Shown: one piece after another, positions 1-8,728 of the stretch
Numbering within the stretch: position 1 is the first letter of the stretch
How the letters are laid out: every line of letters begins with the position of its first letter
Assembly: GCF_900243745.1 (NCBI RefSeq)
Contig: NZ_LT984798.1
Coordinates: 2,373,501 to 2,437,500, forward strand
Direction: 5' to 3'
Source of the DNA: Desulfovibrio sp. G11
GTDB lineage: Bacteria > Desulfobacterota > Desulfovibrionia > Desulfovibrionales > Desulfovibrionaceae
Length of the DNA: 64,000 bases
The notes under the pieces: model-generated
Told to the model about the DNA's origin: nothing
The model's input: only the letters and a program-made list of their open reading frames with translations
The model's database searches: none
Translations under genes and position numbers: made by a program

Positions 1-114
1 GCCGAGCAGTATTGCAGTTCGGTATGCGACACCATCGACTTGCCGTTCTTTGAACGCGGTGCTCTGTCGACCATGAGATGCAAATTGAGGGGGCGATACG
101 AGAATGGAGTTTGA
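1..114 (+). CDS. possible 3' end of an upstream gene
   Basis: An open frame runs from the first base to a TGA at 112-114, giving 37 codons. It may be the end of a gene transcribed toward the DUF6361-like gene. It is too short to assign a family and contains no recognisable motif. The 50 bases after it contain only the ribosome-binding region of the next gene. Confidence 0.25.
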   Translation, partial: AEQYCSSVCDTIDLPFFERGALSTMRCKLRGRYENGV

Positions 115-971
115 TGCAATCAACGCCGATCCATTTGTGGCTGTAGGGGGGGAGTACTGAAAGATGCCTTCCGTCCTTGCATGGATTGACCATGACTCGA
201 AAGCAAGGGAACGCACGCTTCGCATCCTTTCCCTTTTCCAGGAAAAGGAAAGTCGTGACGAGCTTGGGCTCGGCTCCGTGCGGGACAGCTTTGCCGATCA
301 GTTGTTTCCAGGAACAAGCACGATCCAGACACGCCTTCGCTACATGCTTTTCGTGCCATGGATTTACCATTCGCTAGAAGAGAAGCGACTACCTGCAGAG
401 AGTTTTTCGATCCAGGCTGACAAGCTGGAAAGAGACCTGGTTCAGCCATTGATGGATTCCGATGATCAGGCTGGCGTCTTTGGTAAGACCGCAGGAAAGA
501 GGCTCAAACGGTTGCCCAGCTCCGTCTACTGGGCCGGTCTCGGTGTCTGGGGAATACGCATTACGCCATTCTCGCAGGACGAATATCACAGGCGCATCGA
601 CGAAACATACCGTCGCCGGAATACCCTGAAGGCTCTTGAGAAAGACGCAAAGGTACGGGGAGACGACATCGACGTTGAGCAGCGGATGGCCACTCTCAGT
701 TGGCATCCTCGATTGCCAGCACCTCCGGAAGACTTTCCGGGGGCGGTGAACTTCGCTTTATCCAGGGAAGAAGCCGAATTTATTCTGGATCGCATCCAGG
801 TCGCTTGCCCCAACAGTCTCCTCTCGTTCTTGGCACTGCACTGCGAACCCGCCGACACCCAAGCTCCGTGGGAACATCCGGACTACGGCAGCTTTTCCGA
901 ACAGCATAAAGAGAAGTGGGTCCTGTTTTTGGACCACTCGGCGGCAAAACTAAGGTGGACAGGTTCATGGG

Positions 972-1817
972 CTATGCCGCCTTTTCTGGGCAAGCCAGAG
1001 GGGGTACCCCCTCTGGCTTGAGCACTTGATATATCTCCATCGGCTTTCTGCCGTCAAAGGTCTTATGCGGGCGGCGGTTGTTGTAGAAATCGAACCACCA
1101 GGACAAGGCCTGCCGCAGCTCGCTTCCCGTTTCCAGTTCGCGCAGATACACGCATTCGTATTTCAGTGAACGCCAAAGACGTTCGATCATCACGTTATCC
1201 ATCCAACGGCCTCGGCCGTCCATGGAGATGCGGACTCCGGCTTCTCGGAGAGTTCGCGTAAACTCGTAGCTCGTGAATTGCGAGCCCTGGTCCGTGTTGA
1301 AGATTTCTGGCACGCCATAGCGGTTCAGAGCCTCCTCCAAGGCGGCCACACAGAAGTCCGCATCCATCGTATTTGACAAACGCCACGACAGCACGGCCCG
1401 GCTATGCCAGTCCATGATCGCCACGAGATACAGGAAGCCACGCCGCATTGGGATGTACGTGATGTCCGCGCACCACACCTGGTTCGGCCTTGTGATCGCC
1501 TTGCCCCGCAGCAGGTACGGATACGTCTTGTGCTGTGGATGCGGCTGGCTTGTCCTCGGCCTTTGGTAGACCGCCATCAATCCCATTCTGCGCATGAGCC
1601 GTCGCACACGATTACGCCCGACTGGATGGCCTTCATCCCGCAGGGTGTTGCGCATCTGCCGGGAGCCGAAGAACGGTAACTCCAGGAACAACTCGTCGAT
1701 GCGCTTCATGAGCGCCAAGTTGTACGTGGACTCTCCGATTGGCTGATAATAGTACGTTGAGCGTTGCAGCTTGAGGATTTCGCACTGCCGCCGAACACTG
1801 AGCACCGGATGGCCCAT
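972..1817 (-). CDS. IS3-family OrfB transposase
   Basis: OrfB carries the rve integrase core that catalyses DDE transposition. The first Asp is in WCADITY, the second in [10 protein letters not shown], and the Glu in [12 protein letters not shown]. The open frame extends upstream past 1817 and is entered in nature from OrfA by -1 frameshifting at T TTT TTG. The ATG at 1817 is only a nominal start. All catalytic residues are present, so the element looks potentially active. Confidence 0.85.
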   Translation of the reverse strand: MGHPVLSVRRQCEILKLQRSTYYYQPIGESTYNLALMKRIDELFLELPFFGSRQMRNTLRDEGHPVGRNRVRRLMRRMGLMAVYQRPRTSQPHPQHKTYPYLLRGKAITRPNQVWCADITYIPMRRGFLYLVAIMDWHSRAVLSWRLSNTMDADFCVAALEEALNRYGVPEIFNTDQGSQFTSYEFTRTLREAGVRISMDGRGRWMDNVMIERLWRSLKYECVYLRELETGSELRQALSWWFDFYNNRRPHKTFDGRKPMEIYQVLKPEGVPPLACPEKAA

Positions 1818-1846
1818 GTCGACGATTTTACGCCTTCGCTCGCAGC

Positions 1847-2137
1847 TCAAATTCTGGCGAAGGCTTGCTGCAAAAAATCCTTCTCCACAGTGAGTTGGCC
1901 AATCTTGGCGTGAAGCTCTTTGATCCGCGCCTCGTCGTTTTGTTGGGCCTTTTGGGCCTTGCCCGCAAAGCCGACCGCGATCTGCTCCTTGGCCTGCTGC
2001 TTCCACTGGGAAACCTGATTGGGATGCACGCCGTACTTGCTGGCAAGCTCGGACAGGGTGTGTTCTCCGGACAGGGCGTCCAGGGCGACTCGGGTCTTGA
2101 ATTCTGCGGTAAACTTTCTTCGCGGCTTGGACATCAA
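1847..2137 (-). CDS. IS3-family OrfA (helix-turn-helix)
   Basis: This 96-residue protein has the N-terminal helix-turn-helix of the HTH_8 transposase class (KFTAEFKTRVALDAL, then ELASKYGVHPNQVSQWK). A leucine-zipper-like tail follows (IGQLTVEKDFLQQAF). Its last codons contain the heptamer T TTT TTG in the OrfA frame. A -1 slip there gives exactly the frame of OrfB, so the element probably makes an OrfAB fusion transposase by programmed frameshifting. Confidence 0.85.
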   Translation of the reverse strand: MMSKPRRKFTAEFKTRVALDALSGEHTLSELASKYGVHPNQVSQWKQQAKEQIAVGFAGKAQKAQQNDEARIKELHAKIGQLTVEKDFLQQAFARI

Positions 2138-2547
2138 AAGCCTCCTTCAGGCTTCTTACGTCCACCTTAGCTCATGGTCCAGTTTTCCGAACCCACTTCT
2201 CTTTTCCATATCGCGGCCCAGCGGAAGTCCAATGGGCACTCCGATCTCATCCCGTATTGGATCTTCGAGGATGGTTCCGCCCGGGTGGAGCGCCGCATTC
2301 CTCTGCTCCCGTACAGCAAGGAGGTTGGGAAGCTCAAACGACTGAAGCAAGGCTTGGCCCTTTATCGGATGGTTTTCGGTCAACCCCGCCAGGAGGACCT
2401 GCTTTTCAGCCTTAGCCAGAACGGTAACCATGAGTCAGCGGATTTAGCCGACTGGCTGATTTCGCTTCAGCCCCCGGAAACTGTTTTGAATGATGAACCA
2501 GAGGACATGAGTTCTCCAGGGAAGATCTCGCTTTCCCAGGAGGGGCA

Positions 2548-3297
2548 ATGAATCAGCAGACGCAGCCATCACCAAGAGAGCATCATTTCTACGTTTCGAT
2601 AGCCAAGTTCCTTTTTCACCACCCGGAGCATGGCATCGTATCAGTGCGGGACCCGATCAAGATCAAGGACGCAGAGCGGTACGGGCTCAGCCCGCTCATA
2701 CTCTATGGATTGACCGTTGCCGGGTTGCCCATTCGCTGGATGACCTTTACCCCAGTCGATCAGCTCAGGCCCTTCCGGGATGTTCTTTTAGCGGCATGGC
2801 GTAACGCCGAGGGCTTCCGCGGCCTACCGGACATCCTGCGAATCAACCGCCACATCGCGACGGCCAGCCCTGGAATGATAGGGGAAATTGCCAAAATCGG
2901 AGTCCAGGTCGAGGTGGCCGATGCCAAGGAGAAATCTCTGCCAGCTTCCCTGCGCTCGGCCCAGGACTCCAGCCGGTGGTTGCTGAGGAAGCACGACGGA
3001 AATGACCGGTCTCTTGCCGGGGCCATTCAGGCCCTTTGCCGATACGCTCAAATTGACCACGATTTCCATGTCAGGGATGGCCACAGAGGCGTCAACAGCC
3101 GCGAGGTTGAAGACAGAATCCAGCAGTGGCTGACCTTACCGGCGCAAGTGCCGGTGTTAACGGTGACCGGTGGACTCGACTGGGTACCCAAAACTCGTAT
3201 GTGGAACGATTTAACAGGACGTATCGGACGGAGGTTCTTGACTTCTACCTGTTCAGCAGCCTCGCGGAAGTTAAGGAAATCACAGCGAACTGGCTGA
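2548..3297 (+). pseudogene. hypothetical protein, 3' end replaced by an IS3 remnant
   Basis: The ATG overlaps the stop of the DUF6361-like gene (ATGA), so the two were one transcription unit. About 205 residues (MNQQTQPSPREHHF… to about QQWLTLP) are native sequence. From about base 3170 the frame runs into a fragment of an IS3 transposase read in the wrong phase. I do not recognise the family. The visible part is soluble, mixed alpha/beta, and shows no nuclease or ATPase motif. Pairing with a DUF6361-like gene is the only contextual clue. Confidence 0.5.
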
Positions 3298-3415
3298 AGC
3301 AGTACAACGAAGAACGGCCCCATGAGTCCTTGGGCAACATTCCTCCGGCTGAGTATTTGGAAATCAATTCACCCCAGAAAGTCTCTACCTTCGGGTGGCA
3401 CTAACTTGGGGAGGT
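3175..3415 (+). mobile_element. 3' remnant of a second IS3-family element
   Basis: In the frame ending at 3404 the sequence encodes the end of an IS3 OrfB: TQNSYVERFNRTYRTEVLDF, then QYNEERPHESLGNIPPAEYL. This is the third acidic motif and C-terminus of an IS407-like transposase. Nothing upstream of the motif remains, so this is a dead fragment left by deletion. It differs in sequence from the element at 950-2170. Confidence 0.7.
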
Positions 3416-3638
3416 TTACAAGTGTGAGGGATATTTGCCTGCTCGACTTGTTCCATTGCGCAGGAAAACAATTTCTTCCAGGTGTCATTGGGCATTGCTA
3501 ATCTCCAGGAAATTCTTACCTTGTATTACCTTTGGAAGGCTATAATATGTTGATTTAAGGTCTGAATATGAGATTTTGTTTTCACTCATGAAGCCCAATA
3601 AAATTTTTTTTGGTATCTCATTAAAAAAGCAACGCGGT
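3416..3638. other. AT-rich gap between IS elements
   Basis: I see no gene, tRNA or clear promoter here. The base composition is more AT-rich than the surroundings, consistent with foreign DNA. Confidence 0.4.
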
Positions 3639-4708
3639 TTCAAGTTCAAAGTGCAACACCCAGTCCTTGGGTATTGGCGTCTTCTAAAAAAACTTCATAG
3701 GGTGTCTTAAACCCAAGGCATTTTCTAGGCCGCCAGTTCAAGCGGCACATTGCCGCTATGATCTCATCTTGCGTGACCGATGCCAAGCTTACCCCCTTGG
3801 GGAAGTATTGGCGTAGAAGGCCATTGGAGTTCTCGTTCAAGCCACGCTCCCACGAATGGTAGGGGTGCGCAAAAAATCCCTGAGCCTCGAGTGTAGCTGA
3901 CACATCGGCATGGTAGCTGAACTCCTTGCCGTTATCATAGGTAATAGTCTGAACAAAGTCCTTAATGGGTGTCAAGAGTCCTTCAATGACCCGCCTTACT
4001 TCGCTGGCGCTTTTGTTGGGAGCCTTGCCAAACAGGAAAAGACGACTTTTACGCTCTGCAAGTGTCACCAAAACGGGGCCTCCTTTACTGCCTTCAACGG
4101 TATCAGCCTCCCAATCACCAAGGCGTGAGCGCTCGGCAACAATGGACGGGCGTATGTCTATGCTGATACGCCCCTTGATTTGACCTCGTCTGTCGGGTTT
4201 GCCATATCGTCGTTTGCGTTTGCGCTGGCAGCGCAAATGGCTGTGCAGCGTTCCTCCTCGTTTTTTGTCCGCCAGAATGTACTGGTAAATCCATTCATGA
4301 CTGAGGGCAAAACCTTTGCGTTTGAGAACTCCAGAGATTTGCTCCGGACTGAAGTCCTGGTGCAGACACTGTTCAACATACGTCCATACCTCAAGGCCAA
4401 TGCGCTTCTTCCCTTTACTGGTCTGCCTTTTCTGACTGCGCTTGTGTGCCTGCCTGTAGCGGTAGCCACGCGCCCCGGTATTTCGCGCAAGTTCGCGGCT
4501 TACAGTTGAGACGCTACGGCCTATCGCTTTGGCTATGGCCCTCAGTGACGTTCCACTTTTCACTGCCTGGCAGATGTAGTACCGTTCTTCCCTGGCAAGG
4601 TGTGCATAGCCCATACGCCCCTCAATCTTTGGTTGGATGGAGAGGCTAAAGTGCTATACCACCTTGCCTTTTCATTCAACCTTGAGGGTGTTGCACTTGC
4701 AAGTTGAA
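3639..4708 (-). mobile_element. IS30-family insertion sequence
   Basis: The 1070-bp element is bounded by imperfect inverted repeats of about 23 bp. The left end begins TTCAAGTTCAAAGTGCAACA and the right end, read inward, begins TTCAACTTGCAAGTGCAACA. It contains one transposase gene. No target duplication is evident. Its right end cuts off the minus-strand gene at 4709-4857. Confidence 0.85.
3646..4614 (-). CDS. IS30-family transposase
   Basis: The 322-residue protein has an N-terminal helix-turn-helix (TSLRAIAKAIGRSVSTVSRE) characteristic of IS30. A DDE core follows: DWEADTV near residue 170, TYDNGKEF near 225 and the Glu of LNENSNGLLRQYFPKG near 260. The length is normal for the family and the frame is intact. 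The stop codon lies inside the left inverted repeat, as is common in IS30. Confidence 0.9.
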   Translation of the reverse strand: MGYAHLAREERYYICQAVKSGTSLRAIAKAIGRSVSTVSRELARNTGARGYRYRQAHKRSQKRQTSKGKKRIGLEVWTYVEQCLHQDFSPEQISGVLKRKGFALSHEWIYQYILADKKRGGTLHSHLRCQRKRKRRYGKPDRRGQIKGRISIDIRPSIVAERSRLGDWEADTVEGSKGGPVLVTLAERKSRLFLFGKAPNKSASEVRRVIEGLLTPIKDFVQTITYDNGKEFSYHADVSATLEAQGFFAHPYHSWERGLNENSNGLLRQYFPKGVSLASVTQDEIIAAMCRLNWRPRKCLGFKTPYEVFLEDANTQGLGVAL

Positions 4709-4857
4709 TCCGCCCAATCTATATGCCCGATCCACTTCCCTGGGATTTCTTTCCCCAAAAGGATATCTAAAAGTTTTTTCTCTGTGATTTCGTTTTTATA
4801 TGAAACATTACATGATATTAATGCGCATGCTGTGTATTTTTTCTCTTTGAGTTTCAT
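4709..4857 (-). pseudogene. N-terminal fragment of an unknown gene cut by IS30
   Basis: An ATG at 4857 follows AAGGAG at a five-base distance and opens a frame beginning MKLKEKKYTACALISCNVSY. About 50 native residues follow before the IS30 end at 4708. The rest of the gene is not found on the other side of the IS. No family is recognised. It lies downstream of the parA/RHH pair in the same orientation. Confidence 0.4.
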
Positions 4858-4897
4858 ATGCACTCCTTACTTCGAACTATAATCTTTGCTAATCATT

Positions 4898-5164
4898 TTA
4901 GTCAGCATTTTTAAAATATAAGTCAAGGGCTTCACGCACTATATCAACCTCTTTCATCCTCTTTTCAAAGGCGTGCTTGCGCAGTTGTTCGGCTAGGGCG
5001 AATGAAAAAACGAAACTCTTTTTTACGGGTTGCATGTTTTCTATGTTTTCATTTTTATGGTTTTCAGTATTGATATTTTGTTGACTTTCATGTTTTTCAG
5101 TTTTGCTGAAAAGTTCATTTGCTCCACCGACCTTTGCTTTACCACGAGTTCCAAGACCAGCCAT
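4898..5164 (-). CDS. small ribbon-helix-helix partition partner
   Basis: This 88-residue protein has a disordered Lys/Asn-rich N-terminus and a C-terminal half (VFSFALAEQLRKHAFEKRM, then VDIVREALDLYFK). That half matches the beta-helix-helix pattern of MetJ/Arc-type DNA-binding proteins. It follows parA by 12 bases on the same strand. This is the usual place for the centromere-binding partner (ParB/ParG type) of a ParA ATPase. The likely role is plasmid or element segregation and autoregulation; the binding site is inferred, not shown. Confidence 0.6.
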   Translation of the reverse strand: MAGLGTRGKAKVGGANELFSKTEKHESQQNINTENHKNENIENMQPVKKSFVFSFALAEQLRKHAFEKRMKEVDIVREALDLYFKNAD

Positions 5165-5176
5165 TCCTAATCCCCT

Positions 5177-5935
5177 TTACTCTTCGATTTTAGTTAAAAA
5201 TTCTTTGGCTAATGCCGCATAATCCATAGTGCCGTAGCTGGCAGCTTTGTACGTATATATGTCTTGCCCATTACTTGGAGCCTCTGCAAGGCTAACATTG
5301 TCTCTAATTTTGACAGTGAACACCTTATCACTCCACTCGTCAGCTAAAGCATCGGCCACATCCCTGTTGAGCTTTTTGCGCTGATCGTAAAAAGTCAACA
5401 CAAGGCCGATGAGGGCAAGGTTTGAGTTGAGGTTGTCCTGAACCATGCTCACCGTCTCTCGGATAAGCTGTAAGCCGGAAAGCGCGTGATATTCTGCCTG
5501 AACTGGCACAAGGAGCCCATCGGCTGCCGAAAGCGCATTTACGGTGAGCAGACCAAGCGAGGGGGGGCAATCCAACAGCACAATATCAAACTGTGCGCCC
5601 TGGAGCGCCTTGCGCAAAAGGTTCTCACGGCCCATTTTTGCTGCAAAGGCCATATCTGCCACAGCAAGGTCAATATTTGCGGGCAGCAGCTTAAGACCCG
5701 CTTCAATCTCCACCAGGGCGGCAGAAAGGAGGGTATCCCCATTCAGGACATTGAACGAGGTGAGCTTTTGCTCCTTCGGATTCAACCCAAAGGAATCAGT
5801 CAGATTCCCTTGGGCGTCCAGATCCAGCAGCAAAACACGCTTCCCATGATTGCGGGCCAGCATGACACCCAGATTCTGCGTGGTGGTTGTTTTGCCTACG
5901 CCACCCTTTTGATTTGCTATCGCGCAAATATACAT
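5177..5935 (-). CDS. parA: ParA-family partition ATPase
   Basis: The 252-residue protein has a deviant Walker A box (KGGVGKTTTTQN) at residues 9-20 and a Walker A' region (VLLLDLDAQGNLT). Walker B is VLLDCPPSLG near residue 120. It lacks an N-terminal helix-turn-helix, so it is the short (type Ib) or Soj-like class. Together with the downstream RHH protein it would segregate a plasmid or stabilise an excised integrative element. It is divergent from the integrase remnant, with a palindrome between them. Confidence 0.9.
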   Translation of the reverse strand: MYICAIANQKGGVGKTTTTQNLGVMLARNHGKRVLLLDLDAQGNLTDSFGLNPKEQKLTSFNVLNGDTLLSAALVEIEAGLKLLPANIDLAVADMAFAAKMGRENLLRKALQGAQFDIVLLDCPPSLGLLTVNALSAADGLLVPVQAEYHALSGLQLIRETVSMVQDNLNSNLALIGLVLTFYDQRKKLNRDVADALADEWSDKVFTVKIRDNVSLAEAPSNGQDIYTYKAASYGTMDYAALAKEFLTKIEE

Positions 5936-5970
5936 TTATTGACTCCCTCCTTTACGGTCAATTGCAAAGT

Positions 5971-5996
5971 CAGTTTTATATAAAGCCATAAAACTG
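5971..5996. promoter_or_regulatory. palindromic operator or centromere candidate upstream of parA
   Basis: CAGTTTTAT (5971-5979) and ATAAAACTG (5988-5996) form a perfect 9-bp inverted repeat with an 8-bp AT-rich spacer. The repeat lies between divergent parA and the integrase fragment. This position suits autoregulation by the ribbon-helix-helix partner. Confidence 0.5.
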
Positions 5997-6002
5997 TCAA
6001 TA

Positions 6003-6133
6003 GTGAAAGCTATAAAAGAGGAAAAGAGGATGTCTGCTCGTTACGTAGAGTGCCGGAAAGGGAAAAAATGGGAAGTAACTTGGCGTAACCCTTGGATTGG
6101 AAAAAGGCATTCCCGAAGGTTTGCTGAGAGAAG
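6003..6133 (+). pseudogene. N-terminal fragment of a tyrosine recombinase (integrase)
   Basis: The frame reads YVECRKGKKWEVTWRNPWIG then KRHSRRFAE. This is the strand-rich N-terminal arm typical of phage/ICE integrases (…KGxxWxVxxxxPxTGKRxSRxF…). It stops at the left end of an IS3 element at about 6134. A matching C-terminus lies in the same orientation at 8614-9482. The catalytic core is missing. Confidence 0.6.
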
Positions 6134-6190
6134 TGCTCCCCAAAAATCGGACAGGTGTGATAGCTACTCAACCAGACGAGGAGAACACAC

Positions 6191-6475
6191 ATGTCCAAGC
6201 GAAAGAATCATGCCCCGGCTTTCAAGGCCCGAGTGGCCCTGGCTGTTCTTTCCGGCGATAAGACCATCGCTGAACTCAGTTCAGAATTCGGCGTTCATCA
6301 GACACTCATCCACAAATGGGTGAAGCAGCTCAAGGAGTCGGCCGCGGGCATTTTTTCCGGTGAAATCAAGACCGAAGAGGCCAGGAAGGAAAAACAACTT
6401 CAGGTACTTCATGCCAAAATCGGCCAGCTTACTGTGGAACGAGATTTTTTAGCCGAGGCCTGGGGGAAGCGGTGA
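6191..6475 (+). CDS. IS3-family OrfA
   Basis: This 94-residue helix-turn-helix protein (APAFKARVALAVLSGDKT, ELSSEFGVHQTLIHKWVK) ends in a zipper segment (IGQLTVERDFLAEAW). A GAGGAG ribosome-binding site precedes the ATG. It overlaps the OrfB frame by four bases. It is intact but can make no working transposase because OrfB is destroyed. Confidence 0.8.
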   Translation: MSKRKNHAPAFKARVALAVLSGDKTIAELSSEFGVHQTLIHKWVKQLKESAAGIFSGEIKTEEARKEKQLQVLHAKIGQLTVERDFLAEAWGKR

Positions 6476-6900
6476 GCGTCTCCCGCAGGCAAAGCATGGT
6501 CAATCCGGGCCATGCGCAGCTCAGCGTCGTTCGGCAGTGTCGCCTGCTCAAAGTCGTTCGTTCCAGCTTGTATTACGAAAAAGCCGGAGAATCGGTCATA
6601 AACCTCACATTGATGCAGGAAATCGATCGGGCTTTCACCGAATGGCCGTTTTTTGGAGTGTGGCAAATGTGCCGCTATCTTGTGTCACTGGGGTACTGCG
6701 TTGGCAGAAAGCGCGTCCGCCGCCTGATGCGGTTGATGGGGTTCATGGCAATATACCAGAAACCGAAAACCAGCGTGCCGAACCCGGAGCATAAACGGTA
6801 CCCCTACCTGTTGCGCGACCTGACCATAGCCCGGAGCAACCAGGTCTGGTGCTCGGATATAACGTACATTCCAATGCGTAAGGGGTTTCTATACCTGGTC

Positions 6901-8159
6901 AATGTTGTCCGGTTAAGCACCCATAGCTAACAGGCTATAACTATAGGTGTTTATAGTTTTTCGTCTTCGCGGATTCAGAAGTTCTTCCAGAGAATCCTTG
7001 CCGAACAGATTCAAGCAAATGAGCTCGAAGAGTTGTTGCACCGACAGCCCAAGCTTGCTCAGGAATTTCTGATAGGCCAGGAGTAAATACACGGTCAGGG
7101 CCGTATAAATCTGGATGTGCACCGCATTCTCCGAGCGCCCGACAAAGCTTTTAATATGCAGATTTTGTTTGACTTCGCGGAAGAATATTTCAATTTGCCA
7201 GCGTTCTTTATAGATATCAGCAATTGTCTTGGCGGACAGGCGGAAATGGTTGGTCAAAAATTCGTACCGTTTGCCGGTTTTCGCATCGCGATAGCCGATT
7301 CTGCGTAGACGAGTGGTTTTTCCCCGGCTGCTCACGTCAATGATGTGATCGGACGTGACCCCGGTTTTCCGGTCTACGGCGCGGCGATCAACGAGCTTAT
7401 AGGCAGCATTGCTCTTCAGTCGGGTTACGAAGAAAATGCCCTTCGCGGTCAACATGCGAAACCAGGAATAGCAGATATAGCCTTTATCGAAGGTGACGAT
7501 GGAACCCTTTGGCAATGAAAGACTTTTGGCCATGCGGCTTTCGTGGGTTTTGGCATTGTTGATATCGAGAAAAGCGGGAATGTAGCCATCGTGGTCAAGC
7601 ACGGTATTTACTTTCACGCCAGCCTTGTTCCGCCGGAACGACGCCCAGGGAAAGATGGACAGGCATAGGCTGATGGTGGTGGCGTCCATGCTGTACAGCT
7701 TGCACTTGAAGCGGAATTTGTGACGAGGCGCACGAAGATGGCACAGGCCATACATTTCAGCGAACAGGTCTTTGAAAAATTCCACAGGCCTTGAATTGTT
7801 GGCATCGGCAACCGTGGAACGCGCTACTGATTTCAAGCCGAGGTGATACAGCCGTCTCTTGGCCGCCTCCAAGGCGCGAAGCCCATCGCGTAAAGAGCGC
7901 CTTGCAGCGAGTTGGATAAAGGCCATGACGGTGAATTGCTCCTTGAATCCAAATTGGCGTGAAGAGCGGCCAGTTTTGTGCTTGCGTTCGAGTTTTTCAA
8001 AAACATGTCCCGGTATCAGGGATAGCAGTTGAGAGAAGAGTGTAGTATGATGGCTCAAGTCCAAAATCTCCTTGTGTGGCAAGTTGTTGTGGTAACTTCT
8101 TATACCACATACTGCTGAGATTTTGGACTTTTTTGTTACCCCTTAGCCGGACAGCAATG
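6901..8159 (-). mobile_element. IS4-family insertion sequence, copy 1
   Basis: The ends are TGTCCGGTTAAG on the left and CTTAGCCGGACA on the right. The target ATACCTGGTC occurs on both sides (6891-6900 and 8160-8169), a 10-bp duplication. Removing the element restores the IS3 OrfB reading YLVAIMDW. The second copy at 25842-27103 has the same ends and the same duplication length. Confidence 0.9.
6913..8058 (-). CDS. IS4-family transposase, copy 1
   Basis: The protein has an N-terminal DUF4372-like domain (SHHTTLFSQLLSLIPGHVF) and a DDE_Tnp_1 core: YSMDATTISLCLS, TFDKGYICYSWF and the YKERWQIEIFFREVKQNL signature holding the catalytic Glu. The start is taken as TTG at 8058, nine bases after AAGGAG. 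In copy 2 the same position is ATG. Length is about 381 residues and the frame is intact. Confidence 0.85.
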   Translation of the reverse strand: MSHHTTLFSQLLSLIPGHVFEKLERKHKTGRSSRQFGFKEQFTVMAFIQLAARRSLRDGLRALEAAKRRLYHLGLKSVARSTVADANNSRPVEFFKDLFAEMYGLCHLRAPRHKFRFKCKLYSMDATTISLCLSIFPWASFRRNKAGVKVNTVLDHDGYIPAFLDINNAKTHESRMAKSLSLPKGSIVTFDKGYICYSWFRMLTAKGIFFVTRLKSNAAYKLVDRRAVDRKTGVTSDHIIDVSSRGKTTRLRRIGYRDAKTGKRYEFLTNHFRLSAKTIADIYKERWQIEIFFREVKQNLHIKSFVGRSENAVHIQIYTALTVYLLLAYQKFLSKLGLSVQQLFELICLNLFGKDSLEELLNPRRRKTINTYSYSLLAMGA

Positions 8160-8390
8160 ATACCTGGTCGCCATCATGGACTGGCACAGCCGCTCCCCGG
8201 GTATCTTCAACACCGACCAGGGCAGCCAGTTTACCAGCTTCGCCTTTACAAGCGTCCTGCGGGACAAGGGAATCCGCATCTCCATGGACGGCCGGGGCCG
8301 CTGGCTGGACAATGTGTTTATCGAACGCCTCTGGCGCTCGCTCAAATACGAGAACGTGTACCTCAACGCGTACGAAACCGGCTCGGAGGC

Positions 8391-8609
8391 CCATACCCAG
8401 AGCAACGGTTCCACCGTGGGCATTACGACCACTACGCATAGCTCCGGGGCGCTGGGGCCTTTGAGACACGGGGATACTCAGATCAGCGGGGATCAAATGG
8501 GGGCGGAAGCATGATGACACGGCTTGATATTAGCCGCGTCGTGCCCACAGCCAATGAGAATCGGCCAGTGAATACTACAGTTCGATTTCTGGTCCGCGCA
8601 CGGCTGTAA
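8391..8609 (+). pseudogene. 3' fragment of a phage tail-collar/fibre-like gene
   Basis: Read across two frames, this stretch encodes the end of a tail-collar protein. Segments are THSSGALG near 8438-8455, and later MMTRLDISRVVPTANENRPV then RFLVRARL and a TAA at 8607-8609. The same signature (THSSGALG … SNENRPVNMAVRYLMRARS) ends the intact protein at 14281-14901, so the assignment rests on similarity inside the window. A frameshift separates the two halves. Its left border is fused to the broken IS3 OrfB. It was probably a gene lying just upstream of the recombinase. Confidence 0.65.
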
Positions 8610-8728
8610 TTTAGCTGGCTTTGGGATTTCGTGCCTCTAGGTTGCGCAAAAATGTTGGGTCACAAGGGTAATAGATCTTTTATTTACTCCGATAAAAGGA
8701 TAGAAGATTATTTAGCTAGTAATAAGAT

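Larger units (their letters stand above)
950..2170 (-). mobile_element. IS3-family insertion sequence
   Basis: The ends form an inverted repeat, CTAAGGTGGAC at 950-960 and GTCCACCTTAG at 2160-2170. Inside are two overlapping minus-strand frames typical of IS3. No convincing target duplication longer than 2 bp (CT) can be read. The element is inserted in the DUF6361-like gene in the opposite orientation. Confidence 0.85.
164..2551 (+). pseudogene. DUF6361-like protein gene split by an IS3 element
   Basis: The gene is in two pieces. Bases 164-949 encode 262 residues, then an IS3 element interrupts, and bases 2171-2551 encode the last 126 residues. Splicing out the insertion restores one frame of about 388 aa (…HSAAK joined to LMVQFSEP…). 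The N-terminus (WIDHDS, then DELGLGSVRDSFAD and LFPGTSTIQTR) resembles the family catalogued as DUF6361, recognised from memory. Its biochemical function is unknown. The start is chosen for the G-rich ribosome-binding site about nine bases upstream. The next gene overlaps its stop by ATGA, implying a translationally coupled pair. As it stands the product is truncated and ends in IS sequence at 1021. Confidence 0.6.
6134..8391 (+). mobile_element. degenerate IS3-family element, interrupted by an IS4 element and missing its 3' end
   Basis: The left end begins TGCTCCCCAAAAATCGG inside the integrase fragment. OrfA is intact. OrfB is broken by the IS4 insertion at 6901-8159, has lost about 28 internal residues (MDWHSR joins GIFNTDQG near 8190), and ends abruptly near 8391. 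There the frame passes into tail-collar sequence instead of the usual QRPHQSL-type end. No right inverted repeat is visible. Confidence 0.75.
6472..8391 (+). pseudogene. IS3-family OrfB, multiply disrupted
   Basis: The N-terminal half (to 6900) has the IS3 HTH_21 region and the first catalytic Asp (WCSDITYIPM). The frame resumes at about 8170 with MDWHSR and contains [10 protein letters not shown] and [13 protein letters not shown] deletion has removed the stretch between MDWHSR and the second Asp motif, independently of the IS4 insertion. The C-terminus is replaced by foreign sequence. Confidence 0.8.
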
